Origin: Novosphingobium sp.
GTDB lineage: Bacteria; Pseudomonadota; Alphaproteobacteria; Sphingomonadales; Sphingomonadaceae
Direction: 5' to 3'
Length of the DNA stretch: 64,000 nucleotides
Assembly (NCBI GenBank): GCA_017745295.1
Contig: JAGHZR010000018.1
Span: 62,001 to 126,000 of the forward strand
Position 1 is the stretch's first letter. Each line of letters begins with the position of its first letter. The translations under genes were made by a program, and so were the position numbers. Positions 38,487 through 49,013 of this stretch are shown here, one piece after another. The notes under the pieces were generated by a model. The model worked only from the letters and a program-made list of their open reading frames with translations, was not told where the DNA came from and did not search any database.

Positions 38487-41111
38487 CTATCTGCCGAGCA
38501 ATTCGCCGAGTGCGGCGAAAGCGCCGTCGCTTTGCCTGGGGGCAGGGCGGGCGACTTCGGCTTCGCGTTCGCGCTGCGGCGGGCGCCAGCGCCAGCGCAC
38601 CGGGGCCGGGGCGCCGTGCGCGCCGTCCGGAAGCGGGCGCGGCATCATTGCCTGGAAGCCGCCGAAGCGCAGTAGGCGGGCATAGCTGGCAGTGGTCAGG
38701 CCCATCGATACGGCGCGGGCCGGATCGAGCGAGAACGAACGCGAGGGACCCTTGTGGCCGCTGGCGGCGGAGCGCGCCTCATGCGCCTCGCGCAGGAGCT
38801 TCTCGGCCATGTCGAGACGGAGGAGTTGCTTGCCGAGGTTGCGATAGCCGGGGGCCTTGTGGCGCTTCGTGGCGTCCATCGTCGGCGGCATGGCGGCATC
38901 CGGCTCGCTGCCACCCTCACCTCTGGGAGCCTCCTTGCCGGCGATCTTCGCCAGCTGGCGCCAGAGCGCGATCGGGCCGGGGCGCAGCATGGCAGGGAGG
39001 AACAGGTCGAGCGCGCCCACGCGCACGCCCAGCTTCGCCAGCATCGTGCGGCGGGCCTTGTCGATCCGGTCCACGCCGGAACCGTCGCGGGCGATCATGC
39101 CGCCGCGCTCGACCAGAGTGATGAGCAGGGCGCGCAGATCCGGCCCGGCGTCCTCGGCGCGGCTTGCCTCGTCCAGCTTCGCGAGCGGCGCGAGCGGTTC
39201 CAGCGCCGTGACCAGCCAGGCTTCGAGCGCGGCGACCAGCGCCTTGCGGGCAGGCGCGGGAATCGCATCAAGCACGCGGTCGGGCACCAGTACCGGCGCC
39301 AGCAGCGAGCGACCGGGCGACAGTGCGGCGATCTTGCCGCCGTCCCAGCTCAGCGTGCCGTTCTCCAGCGTGAGCGGCGCCGCGCCTTCGTGCACGGCGG
39401 CGGTCAGGGCTTCGGCGCGGGACTGGAGCAGGCCGGGCAGATGGCGCTCGGCGGCGGCCAGCAGCAGCTTGCGGTCGGAAAGGCGGGCGGCAGGATCGAC
39501 CTGGAAGGCGAAGCCGTGCAGCGAGCCGATGTGCTCGCCTTCCACCAGCACTTCCGCGTCTTCGAGGCGGACCGACAGCAGTCCGGCATCGGGGCCGAGT
39601 TTTTTCATGAGCACGGCGGTCCTGCGATTGATGAATCGTTCGGTGAGTTTGCCATGAAGGGCATCGGAAAGGCGAGCCTCCACGGCACGGGCGCGGGCGG
39701 CCATTTCCTCGCGGGCCAGCACCCAGTCCGGGCGCTGGGCGATATAGGCCCAGGAGCGGATCGCGGCGATGCGGCCTTGCAGGGTGTCGATGTCGCCGCC
39801 GGTCAGGTCGAGCCGGGCGATCTGCTGCGCCATGTAGTCGGCGCCGAGTTCGCCGTGGCGAAGGTCCTGCCAGAGCCGGGCGACGAAGCGCGAATGAGTC
39901 TCCACGCCCTGCTGGCGGAAATCGGGCAGGCGGCAGACTTCCCAGAAGCGGCGGACCATGGCGTGGCCGCGCAGGCTGTCCATCACCGTGCCGTCGTCGG
40001 CCAGGCGCTTGAGCACCGCGAGGTCGATCGCCTCGGGGCCGAGGACGAGGCCGTCGCGGTCCGGCGGCGTTTCGAGGTCGGAGATCAGCGTGGCCACGCT
40101 GTCGAAGCGCGGTTCGGGATCGCGCCAGAACAGTTTGGTCAGCGGCGGGAAGCGGTGTTCCTCGATCGCGTAGACTTCGTCCGGCTCGAATTCGGAATCG
40201 TGCCCGCCGGAGCCGGTGAGGGTGCCGAAAGTGCCGTCCTTCTGGTGGCGCCCGGCGCGTCCGGCGATCTGGGCCATTTCCGAAGTCGTGAGTCGGCGGT
40301 GGCGCTGGCCGTCGAACTTGGAGAGTCCGGCGAAGGCGACATGTTCGACATCGAGGTTGAGGCCCATGCCGATGGCATCGGTGGCGACGAGGTAATCCAC
40401 CTCGCCCGACTGGTAGAGCGCGACCTGGGCATTGCGCGTCTGCGGGCTGAGCGCGCCCATGACCACGGCGGCGCCGCCCCGGAAACGGCGCAGCATTTCG
40501 GCGATGGCGTAGACCTGCTCGGCGGAGAAGGCGACGATCGCGCTGCGGGGCGGTATGCGCGAGAGCTTCTTCGCCCCGGCATGGCTGAGGGTGGAGAAGC
40601 GCGGCCGCGTGACCACTTCGACATCGGGAACGAGGGCCTTCACCATCGGCTCCAGCGTCGCCGAGCCGAGAATCATCGTCTCCTCCCGGCCGCGTGCATG
40701 GAGCAGGCGGTCGGTGAAGACATGGCCGCGCTCGCGGTCGGCGCCGAGCTGGGCTTCGTCGATGGCGACGAAGGCGAGGCTGCGCTCCGTCACCGGCATC
40801 GCCTCCACGGTGCAGAGCAGGTAGCGCGCTTCCTTTGGCTCGATGCGTTCCTCGCCGGTGATCAGGGCGACGCTCTTCTCGCCCTTGATCTTGCAGACGC
40901 GGTCGTAGACCTCGCGCGCGAGCAGGCGGAGCGGGAAGCCGATGGCCCCGCTGGAATGGGCGCAAAGACGCTCTATGGCGAGGTGAGTCTTGCCGGTATT
41001 CGTGGGACCGAGCACCGCCTTCACCCCGCTGGGGGCGTCCTTTCGCGACGAGGCATGCCGGTCGTGAACCATTATGGAGCCGAATGTGGCACCGCCTCCA
41101 GCCCCCCGCAA
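38487..41111 (-). CDS. SUV3-like superfamily 2 RNA/DNA helicase (start uncertain)
   Basis: VLGPTNTGKTHLAIERL..GFPLRLLAREVYDRV..VAIDEAQLGADRERGHVFTDRLLHARG..GRAGRHQKDGTFG. Confidence 0.88.
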   Translation of the reverse strand: MRGAGGGATFGSIMVHDRHASSRKDAPSGVKAVLGPTNTGKTHLAIERLCAHSSGAIGFPLRLLAREVYDRVCKIKGEKSVALITGEERIEPKEARYLLCTVEAMPVTERSLAFVAIDEAQLGADRERGHVFTDRLLHARGREETMILGSATLEPMVKALVPDVEVVTRPRFSTLSHAGAKKLSRIPPRSAIVAFSAEQVYAIAEMLRRFRGGAAVVMGALSPQTRNAQVALYQSGEVDYLVATDAIGMGLNLDVEHVAFAGLSKFDGQRHRRLTTSEMAQIAGRAGRHQKDGTFGTLTGSGGHDSEFEPDEVYAIEEHRFPPLTKLFWRDPEPRFDSVATLISDLETPPDRDGLVLGPEAIDLAVLKRLADDGTVMDSLRGHAMVRRFWEVCRLPDFRQQGVETHSRFVARLWQDLRHGELGADYMAQQIARLDLTGGDIDTLQGRIAAIRSWAYIAQRPDWVLAREEMAARARAVEARLSDALHGKLTERFINRRTAVLMKKLGPDAGLLSVRLEDAEVLVEGEHIGSLHGFAFQVDPAARLSDRKLLLAAAERHLPGLLQSRAEALTAAVHEGAAPLTLENGTLSWDGGKIAALSPGRSLLAPVLVPDRVLDAIPAPARKALVAALEAWLVTALEPLAPLAKLDEASRAEDAGPDLRALLITLVERGGMIARDGSGVDRIDKARRTMLAKLGVRVGALDLFLPAMLRPGPIALWRQLAKIAGKEAPRGEGGSEPDAAMPPTMDATKRHKAPGYRNLGKQLLRLDMAEKLLREAHEARSAASGHKGPSRSFSLDPARAVSMGLTTASYARLLRFGGFQAMMPRPLPDGAHGAPAPVRWRWRPPQREREAEVARPAPRQSDGAFAALGELLGR

Positions 41112-41269
41112 GTCTCGGCTCGTCGAAAGGAGGGTGAAAATCCCCGGAATTAGCGGGAGGTTAACCTTGAAGGCGCAGAAGCGGCCTCTCGAAGTCGGGC
41201 TTTTCCGCGGGGTCGGATGAGCCTGCGCCGCGTGGGGCGGCAGCTTTCGTACGGTGGGAAACGGGCATC

Positions 41270-42859
41270 TTGTTCAAGGCGCTGGATCGGAGTGGGGAAG
41301 GGACCGCGCATGTCGCGGCGCTTTCGCACGACCAGGTGCTGAAGGAGGCTGGTTCCCCTGCCGCGAAGCCTTCGCGACTGGCGCGCTGGAAGCACGGTAT
41401 CGAGCGCTGGTGCCACGAGGTGGAGATCGCGCCGGACCTCGCCTGCGATATCGGCAGCCGCCGGTGGTTTCGCGGCCTCGCGACGATGCTGGGGCTGGGC
41501 GCTGCCGCTTTCGCGATGGGGCCGGATTTCTCGGCGGTCGAGGCGGCCACGCCTCTCGCAAGCCGCAGCCGCGACGAATTTCGCAGCCAGACCATCTCGC
41601 CGCTCGCGCTCGGGGCCGACAGTGGCCGTCACATGGGCGCGAGTTCGCTGGTGAGTCCGCTCGCCAATGTGCCGGATCGGCCTTCGATCCAGCTCGTCTC
41701 GACCTTGGGGCAGGGCGACAGTTTCGGGCGCATGCTGGAGCGCGTCGGCGTGGGCGGGGCGGATCTGGCGCAGATTACCCAGCTGGTGAGTCAGGCAGTG
41801 CCGGTGGACGATCTCGCCTCGGGCACACGCTTCGATATCACCATGGGCCGCCGTTCGGCTCCGGGAGCGCCGCGCGCGCTCGATTCTATGGATTTCCGCG
41901 CGCGTTTCGATCTCGACCTTTCGGTTGAGCGCGGCCCCGGCGGACTCGCGCTCGTGCGCCACCCGATTCGCGTGGACGAGACGCCGCTGCGCATTCGCGG
42001 CACGGTCGGCTCCGGCCTTTATCGCTCGGCGCGCAATGCCGGGGCGCCGGTGGGCGCGATCCAGTCGTACCTGCGCGCGATCGACAAGTATCTCAGCCTG
42101 GAAAGCGACATCGCCGCGCAGGACCAGTTCGATATCGTCGTAGCCTACAAGCGCTCGGCCAAGGGCGAGCGCGAGGTGGGCGATCTGCTCTATGCCGGGC
42201 TCGATCACGGGGGCAAGCCACGGGTCCAGTTGCTGCGCTGGGGCAAGCAGGGCGAGATGATCGCGTCCTCGGCGCTGACCCAAGCGCAGGGCGCGCCGGG
42301 CGGCATGCCGGTGGCGGGGCACATGACCTCGGCTTACGGCAAGCGCCGTCATCCGATTCTCGGCTTCGTGCGGATGCATGCGGGCATCGACTATGGTGCG
42401 CGCTACGGTTCGCCGATCTATGCAGTGGCCGACGGCGTGGTGAACTTCGCCGGGCGGCACGGCGGGCACGGCAACTATGTGCGGCTCAGCCACGGCGGCG
42501 GACTCGATACCGGCTATGGCCATATGAGCCGCATCGCCGTTTCACGTGGAACACGGGTCAGGGCGGGGCAGGTGATCGGCTATGTCGGCTCGACCGGACT
42601 CTCCACCGGACCGCACCTCCACTTCGAGGCCTATCGCGGCGGTCAGACGATCAACCCGGCGGGGCTGCGCTTCATTGCGCGTCCGCAAATCGACGGCAAG
42701 GAGAAGGACGCCTTCCGCGCCAGACTGAACGCGATGCTCGGGGTGCAGCCGGGCGAGGCGCTCGGTACGATTGCCGCGCCTGCCGAGGCTCCGGCGGCTG
42801 CCGGGCGGGAGATCGACCGTTTGGCGCCGGGAGTTGAGCAGGGCCCGCAAGCCAACTGA
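41270..42859 (+). CDS. M23 family metallopeptidase (TTG start likely)
   Basis: HPILGFVRMHAGIDYGARYGSPIYAVADGVVNFAGRHGGHGNYVRLSHGGGLDTGYGHMSRIAVSRGTRVRAGQVIGYVGSTGLSTGPHLHFE. Confidence 0.9.
   Translation: MFKALDRSGEGTAHVAALSHDQVLKEAGSPAAKPSRLARWKHGIERWCHEVEIAPDLACDIGSRRWFRGLATMLGLGAAAFAMGPDFSAVEAATPLASRSRDEFRSQTISPLALGADSGRHMGASSLVSPLANVPDRPSIQLVSTLGQGDSFGRMLERVGVGGADLAQITQLVSQAVPVDDLASGTRFDITMGRRSAPGAPRALDSMDFRARFDLDLSVERGPGGLALVRHPIRVDETPLRIRGTVGSGLYRSARNAGAPVGAIQSYLRAIDKYLSLESDIAAQDQFDIVVAYKRSAKGEREVGDLLYAGLDHGGKPRVQLLRWGKQGEMIASSALTQAQGAPGGMPVAGHMTSAYGKRRHPILGFVRMHAGIDYGARYGSPIYAVADGVVNFAGRHGGHGNYVRLSHGGGLDTGYGHMSRIAVSRGTRVRAGQVIGYVGSTGLSTGPHLHFEAYRGGQTINPAGLRFIARPQIDGKEKDAFRARLNAMLGVQPGEALGTIAAPAEAPAAAGREIDRLAPGVEQGPQAN
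42538..42553. promoter_or_regulatory. parS: parS-like ParB site 6 (inside M23 peptidase gene)
   Basis: CGTTTCACGTGGAACA. Confidence 0.68.
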
Positions 42860-42887
42860 TCTGAATCGACGTTTGAACCATCAAATG

Positions 42888-42982
42888 CCGTCGCCCCCGC
42901 GAAAGCGGGGGTCCCGCTTTCTTTCTCGACCTTTCGTAATACGCAAGGAAGCGGGATCCCCGCCTTCGCGGGGATGACGGGA
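42888..42982. repeat. Palindromic intergenic repeat
   Basis: CCGTCGCCCCCGCGAAAGCGGGGGTCCCGCTTTCTT ... AAGGAAGCGGGATCCCCGCCTTCGCGGGGATGACGG, imperfect long inverted repeat. Confidence 0.75.
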
Positions 42983-43073
42983 GTGGGGGAGGCGAACGAG
43001 GAGCTGACGGGGCTTCGACAGGCTCAGCCTGAGCGGGACGGGGGAATTTCCCTTGGACAGTCCGTCACATTGA

Positions 43074-44682
<1,609 letters not shown>

Positions 44683-44708
44683 ACCGGCGCGCGACCGGGA
44701 GAGAGATA

Positions 44709-45272
44709 ATGAGTCAGCACCGAACCGACATCACCGTGGCGGCCATTCACGGCAAGGCGCCGCGGATTCATTCCAGCGCCTTCATCGCGCCGGGCTGCCG
44801 GATCATCGGCGATGTCGAGATCGGGCCGGACGTCAGCATCTGGTACAACTGCGTGATTCGCGCCGATGTGAACCGCGTGGTCATCGGCGCGCGGACCAAT
44901 GTGCAGGACGGCTCGGTGATTCACTGCGACAGCCCCAAGCCCGCAAGCCCCGAAGGCTATCCGACCCTGATCGGCGAGGACGTGCTGATCGGGCACATGG
45001 CCATGGTGCATGGCTGCACGCTGGAAGACCGGGCCTTCGTCGGCCTCGGGGCGATCGTCATGGACGGTAGCCATATCGAGTCCGACGGCATGCTGGCGGC
45101 GGGCGCGCAACTCACCGGCAAACGCATCGGGGCGCGGCAACTCTGGATGGGGCGCCCGGCAAAGTATTTGCGCGATCTCGATGATGCCGCAATTGCGGCC
45201 AACCAGGCAGGTGTACGGGGTTACGTCGTGAATGGCCGACTCCATGCCGAAGCGCTGGGACTGAAGGACTGA
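44709..45272 (+). CDS. Gamma carbonic anhydrase family protein (left-handed beta-helix)
   Basis: AFIAPGCRIIGDVEIGPDVSIWYNCVIRADVNRVVIGARTNVQDGSVIH..GHMAMVHGCTLEDRAFVGLGAIVMDGS. Confidence 0.93.
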   Translation: MSQHRTDITVAAIHGKAPRIHSSAFIAPGCRIIGDVEIGPDVSIWYNCVIRADVNRVVIGARTNVQDGSVIHCDSPKPASPEGYPTLIGEDVLIGHMAMVHGCTLEDRAFVGLGAIVMDGSHIESDGMLAAGAQLTGKRIGARQLWMGRPAKYLRDLDDAAIAANQAGVRGYVVNGRLHAEALGLKD

Positions 45273-45583
45273 TGGCCAGGGTCAAGGTTGCGCTGCCGAC
45301 TGCGGAGGCCGTTCGCGCCTTGCTCGACGGGGAGGGGCGCCTTGCGGTGCGCGTTACCCCCGGAGCCAAAGTGGAAACGCTGGAGATCCTCGAAGGCCGC
45401 CTCCTCGTGAAGGTCAGGGCCAAGCCGGAAGACGGCAAGGCCAACGAGGCCGTGCGCGCCCTGATCGCGGCCGCGCTGGATCTGGCGCCGTCGCGCGTCG
45501 AACTGCTGCGCGGCGCCACATCTCGCGAAAAGCTGTTCCACGTGGAACGTCCTCCCCGGCACGGGGAGGGGGACCATGCGTAG
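45272..45583 (+). CDS. DUF167 (YggU) family protein
   Basis: LAVRVTPGAKVETLEILEGRLLVKVRAKPEDGKANEAVRALIAAALDLAPSRVELLRGATSREKLF. Confidence 0.88.
   Translation: MARVKVALPTAEAVRALLDGEGRLAVRVTPGAKVETLEILEGRLLVKVRAKPEDGKANEAVRALIAAALDLAPSRVELLRGATSREKLFHVERPPRHGEGDHA
45534..45549. promoter_or_regulatory. parS: parS-like ParB site 7 (inside DUF167 gene)
   Basis: TGTTCCACGTGGAACG. Confidence 0.75.
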
Positions 45584-45673
45584 CATAGTGGAGGGGCATT
45601 GGACTGCCCCTTCATTATCCATCCTTCGACAAGCTCAGGATGAGCGGGCGTGGTTCTCTGCCGCCATATAGAG

Positions 45674-46090
45674 TTAACGCGCCATGTTCCGGGCCATGCG
45701 GGTCAGCACATCGATCATTGCCTGTGCCACGTTCGCCGGTTTTGGCGCGATATCGGCAATGGCGCGGGTCATCGCTTCGGCCCATTGATCGGCCGTGGTG
45801 CGATCGATGGGAAAATCCCGGTGCAGGCTCATCATGCATTTTCCGGGATTGGCCTCGAACCAGTCGCGCGGTCCTCCGGCCCAACCGGCGAGGAAGCGGG
45901 GGAGGGACTGGCGCATCGGCGCCAGATCCTCGGCATGCATCGCCCGCAGCGCCGCATAGGCCGGATCCTGCTCCATGAGGTCGTAGAAACGATTCGCAAT
46001 CGCTTCGAACACGGGCGCGCCGCCGATCATGTCGTGCGGGGTGGTTGGAGCTTCGGGCGTTCTGGGCACGGGCGGAGGTCTTTCACACAC
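45674..46090 (-). CDS. Group III truncated hemoglobin
   Basis: FEAIANRFYDLMEQDPAYAALRAMHAEDLAPMRQSLPRFLAGWAGGPRDWFEANPGKCMMSLHRDFPI. Confidence 0.9.
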   Translation of the reverse strand: MCERPPPVPRTPEAPTTPHDMIGGAPVFEAIANRFYDLMEQDPAYAALRAMHAEDLAPMRQSLPRFLAGWAGGPRDWFEANPGKCMMSLHRDFPIDRTTADQWAEAMTRAIADIAPKPANVAQAMIDVLTRMARNMAR

Positions 46091-46118
46091 AGGAAGGGAG
46101 CCTGCCTCCTAGCCCGTC

Positions 46119-46134
46119 TGTTCCACGTGGAACT
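46119..46134. promoter_or_regulatory. parS: parS-like ParB site 8
   Basis: TGTTCCACGTGGAACT. Confidence 0.75.
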
Positions 46135-46143
46135 TGATCGCGG

Positions 46144-47739
46144 TCAATCGCGGACCATGGCCTTGAGCGTTTCGATCCGGTCGGCTTCGTGCGCGGGCTT
46201 GTCCATGCGAATGCGGTCGATGCGCGGAAAGCGCATGGCGAGGCCGGACTTGTGCCGCTTGCTCAGGTGGACCGAATCGAAGGCGACTTCCAGCACCAGC
46301 GACTTGTCTGTCTCGCGCACCGGGCCGAAGCGGTTGACCGTGTGATTGCGGACATGCCGGTCCAGCCATTTCAGCTCCTCGTCGGTGAAGCCGAAATAGG
46401 CCTTGCCGACCGGGAGCAGTTCGGCGCCGGAATCCGGATCGCCGTCCCAGCAGCCGAAAGTGTAGTCGGAATAGAACGAGGACCGCTTGCCGCTGCCGCG
46501 CTGGGCATACATCAGCACGCAGTCGATCAGCAGCGGATCGCGCTTCCACTTGTACCAGAGGCCGGTCTTGCGTCCCGCGACATAAGGACTGTCGCGGCGC
46601 TTGAGCATGACGCCTTCGATGGCATTGTCGCGCGCGCCTTCGCGGATCGTGATCAGTTGGGCGAAGTCGGCGGCGGGAATCACGGCGCTCAGGTCGAAGT
46701 GTTCGGGGTCGAGGCGGGCGACGAGCGCTTCCAGCTTGGCCCGACGCTCGTGCCAGGGGAGGGGGCGCAAGTCCTCACCCTCGACGATCAGCGCATCGTA
46801 GAGCCGGACGAAGGCAGGGTATTCGGCCAGCATCTTCTTCGACACCAGCTTGCGGCCGAGCCTCTGCTGGAGCGCATTGAAGCTGGCCGCGCCGCCTTCC
46901 TCGCCGCCCTGGTGGACGCCGCGCACCAGCAGTTCGCCGTCGAGCACCGCATCCACCTGAAGCGCGGCGGCGATCTCGGGGAAAGTGCCGGAAATGTCGT
47001 CGCCCGAGCGGGAATAGACCCGCGTGTTCCCGGCGACGCGGACCACCTGCACGCGGATGCCGTCCCACTTCCACTCGGCGGCATAGTCGGCAAGGTCGAG
47101 CTGCGCGTCCTCCAGTGGATGGGCGAGCATGAACGGCCGGAACAGCGGCAGGTCTTCGGAACTTGGCGCCGCCGCGCCGTGCGCCGCCCAGTCGAACAGC
47201 GCGAGGTAGGGCGGTTGCTGGCCGTGCCAGTGTTCTTCCACGTCCTCCACCGAGACGTCGAAGGCCTGCGCGAAGGCGGTCTTGGCAAGGCGCGCGGAGA
47301 TGCCGATCCGCATGGCGCCCGTCGCCAGCTTGAGCAGGGCATAGCGGCCTTCTGCGTCGAGGCGGTCGAGCAGGCGGGGCAGTTCGGTCATGACATTGGC
47401 GCGAGTCATGCGGGCGAGGGCGTCGACCGCTTCGCTGACGGTGGGCGGAGCTTCCGTGAGCATCTCGGGATTGGGCCAGAGCAGGCTGGCTGTCTCTGCC
47501 GAATCGCCCACATAGTCGCGGCTCAGGGTCCAGAGGATCGGGTCGATCCGCTCGCCCATCAGGTTGCGGATCGTCGAACTCTTCACGGCGGGGAAGTCGA
47601 GGCCGTCGGTCAGCGCAGCCAAGGCCCATCCGCGATCCGGGTCGGGAGTCTCGCGCAAGTAGTCGGCCAAGAGCTTGAGCTTGGCATTGCGGCTGCGGGT
47701 GTAGACCAGGGCGTCGAGGAGGGCGGCGAAGCGTTCCAT
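46144..47739 (-). CDS. ATP-dependent DNA ligase ('cisplatin damage response' type)
   Basis: MERFAALLDALVYTRSRNAKLKLLADYLRETPDPDRGWALAALTDGL..YAAEWKWDGIRVQ..VMLKRRDSPYVAGRKTGLWYKWKRDPL. Confidence 0.93.
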   Translation of the reverse strand: MERFAALLDALVYTRSRNAKLKLLADYLRETPDPDRGWALAALTDGLDFPAVKSSTIRNLMGERIDPILWTLSRDYVGDSAETASLLWPNPEMLTEAPPTVSEAVDALARMTRANVMTELPRLLDRLDAEGRYALLKLATGAMRIGISARLAKTAFAQAFDVSVEDVEEHWHGQQPPYLALFDWAAHGAAAPSSEDLPLFRPFMLAHPLEDAQLDLADYAAEWKWDGIRVQVVRVAGNTRVYSRSGDDISGTFPEIAAALQVDAVLDGELLVRGVHQGGEEGGAASFNALQQRLGRKLVSKKMLAEYPAFVRLYDALIVEGEDLRPLPWHERRAKLEALVARLDPEHFDLSAVIPAADFAQLITIREGARDNAIEGVMLKRRDSPYVAGRKTGLWYKWKRDPLLIDCVLMYAQRGSGKRSSFYSDYTFGCWDGDPDSGAELLPVGKAYFGFTDEELKWLDRHVRNHTVNRFGPVRETDKSLVLEVAFDSVHLSKRHKSGLAMRFPRIDRIRMDKPAHEADRIETLKAMVRD

Positions 47740-47756
47740 TAGAGTAAAAGGAAAGT

Positions 47757-47838
47757 CCTGGGGGATGATCCCCCAGACCTTCTGCATGTCGACGTTGCGC
47801 TTGCCGATCCGTGGCGTGCGCCTTTCTGGGGAGGGGGG
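47757..47838. repeat. Intergenic repeat family A, partial copy 3
   Basis: TCCTGGGGGATGATCCCCCAGACCTTCTGCATGTCGACGTTGCGC; 5' hairpin identical to copy 1, 3' half missing or diverged. Confidence 0.7.
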
Positions 47839-48843
47839 CTAGTCATCTTCGTCCTCGTATCCCACCAAGGCCAGCGCCCGTGCCTTGCGTTGGTTCAGCT
47901 GGCACCAGCGCAGCATCGCTTCCTCGCGGCCATGGGTGATCCAGGTCTCGGCCGGATTTACGTCGATCACCGTCTGGGTCAGTTCGTCCCAATCGGCGTG
48001 GTCGGAGATCACCAGCGGCAGTTCGACCATGCGTTGCCGCGCGCGTTGGCGGACCTGCATCCAGCCCGAGGCCATGGCCGTCACCGGATCGGGCAGGCGG
48101 CGGCTCCAGCGGTCGTTGAGGGCCGAGGGCGGGGCGATCACCACGCTTCCGGCGAGGTCCGCCTTCGGGGAGTCGCTTACGAGGCGCAGTTCGCCGAGAT
48201 CGACGCCCAATTCTTCGTAGAGCTGGCACATGCGCTCCATCGCGCCGTGGAGATAGATCGCGTCATGATGGCCCGCGCGGCGCAGTTCCGCGATCAGGCG
48301 CTGGGCCTTGCCGAGCGCATAGGCGCCGACCAGCACGCAGCGCTCGGGATTGGCGGCGAGAGCGGCGAGCAGCTTGGCGATCTCGTGCTCGACCGGCGGG
48401 TGGCGGAACACCGGGAGTCCGAAGGTCGCCTCGGTGATGAGGACGTCGCAGGGCGTTACCTCGAAGGGCGGGCAGGTGGGATCGGGGCGGCGCTTGAAAT
48501 CGCCGGTGACCACGATCCGCTCGCCCGCGTGCTCCAGCAGGATTTGCGCCGAGCCGAGGACATGCCCGGCAGGAATGAATGTGGCGGAGATGCCGCCGCG
48601 CAGGGCCAGGGTCTCGCGATAGGCGACCGGCACTGCGCCTTCGGACGTAGCGTAGCGCAGCTTCATGATCGCCAGCGTTTCCGGCGTCGCCACCGTCTCG
48701 CCATGGCCGCCGCGGGCATGGTCGGCATGGCCATGAGTCACCAGCGCGCGGTCCACGGGGCGGGAAGGGTCGATCCAGCAATCGGCGGGGACGACGTGAA
48801 TTCCCCAAGGTTCGGGTCTTATCCAGGAGAAGTCGCGGGCCAT
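47839..48843 (-). CDS. Ligase-associated MBL-fold DNA damage response exonuclease
   Basis: ALVTHGHADHARGGHGETVATPETLAIMKLRY..GDFKRRPDPTCPPFEVTPCDVLITEATFGLPVFRHP..ISDHADWDELTQTV; paired with the DNA ligase; ATG 48843 (a GTG at 48879 is possible). Confidence 0.92.
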   Translation of the reverse strand: MARDFSWIRPEPWGIHVVPADCWIDPSRPVDRALVTHGHADHARGGHGETVATPETLAIMKLRYATSEGAVPVAYRETLALRGGISATFIPAGHVLGSAQILLEHAGERIVVTGDFKRRPDPTCPPFEVTPCDVLITEATFGLPVFRHPPVEHEIAKLLAALAANPERCVLVGAYALGKAQRLIAELRRAGHHDAIYLHGAMERMCQLYEELGVDLGELRLVSDSPKADLAGSVVIAPPSALNDRWSRRLPDPVTAMASGWMQVRQRARQRMVELPLVISDHADWDELTQTVIDVNPAETWITHGREEAMLRWCQLNQRKARALALVGYEDEDD

Positions 48844-48848
48844 GGATG

Positions 48849-48889
48849 AAAAATGGGGCGGGAACCGCGTGGTTCCCACCCCATTTTTT
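48849..48889 (-). terminator. Terminator-like hairpin directly upstream of the exonuclease start
   Basis: AAAAATGGGGCGGGAACC-GCGT-GGTTCCCACCCCATTTTTT. Confidence 0.6.
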
Positions 48890-48916
48890 ACGTCGCGATT
48901 GTTTCAAGTCGTGCCT

Positions 48917-48997
48917 GGGGCTTCGACAAGCTCAGCCTGAGCGGATCAAATAGGCCATCTCCTCCCGCTCGGGCTGAGCCTGCCTAAGCCCCCCGAG
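48917..48997. repeat. Palindromic 'GCTTCGACAAGCTCAGCCTGAGCGG' intergenic repeat, inverted pair
   Basis: GGGGCTTCGACAAGCTCAGCCTGAGCGG ... CCGCTCGGGCTGAGCCTGCCTAAGCCCC; related single units near 43010-43038 and 45620-45650. Confidence 0.75.
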
Positions 48998-49013
48998 GCA
49001 AGAGAAAATGACC

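Noticed and set aside
38754-41153. 799-aa plus-strand ORF opposite the SUV3-like helicase
   Set aside because: Antisense shadow ORF with no recognisable domain; the helicase motifs are on the minus strand.
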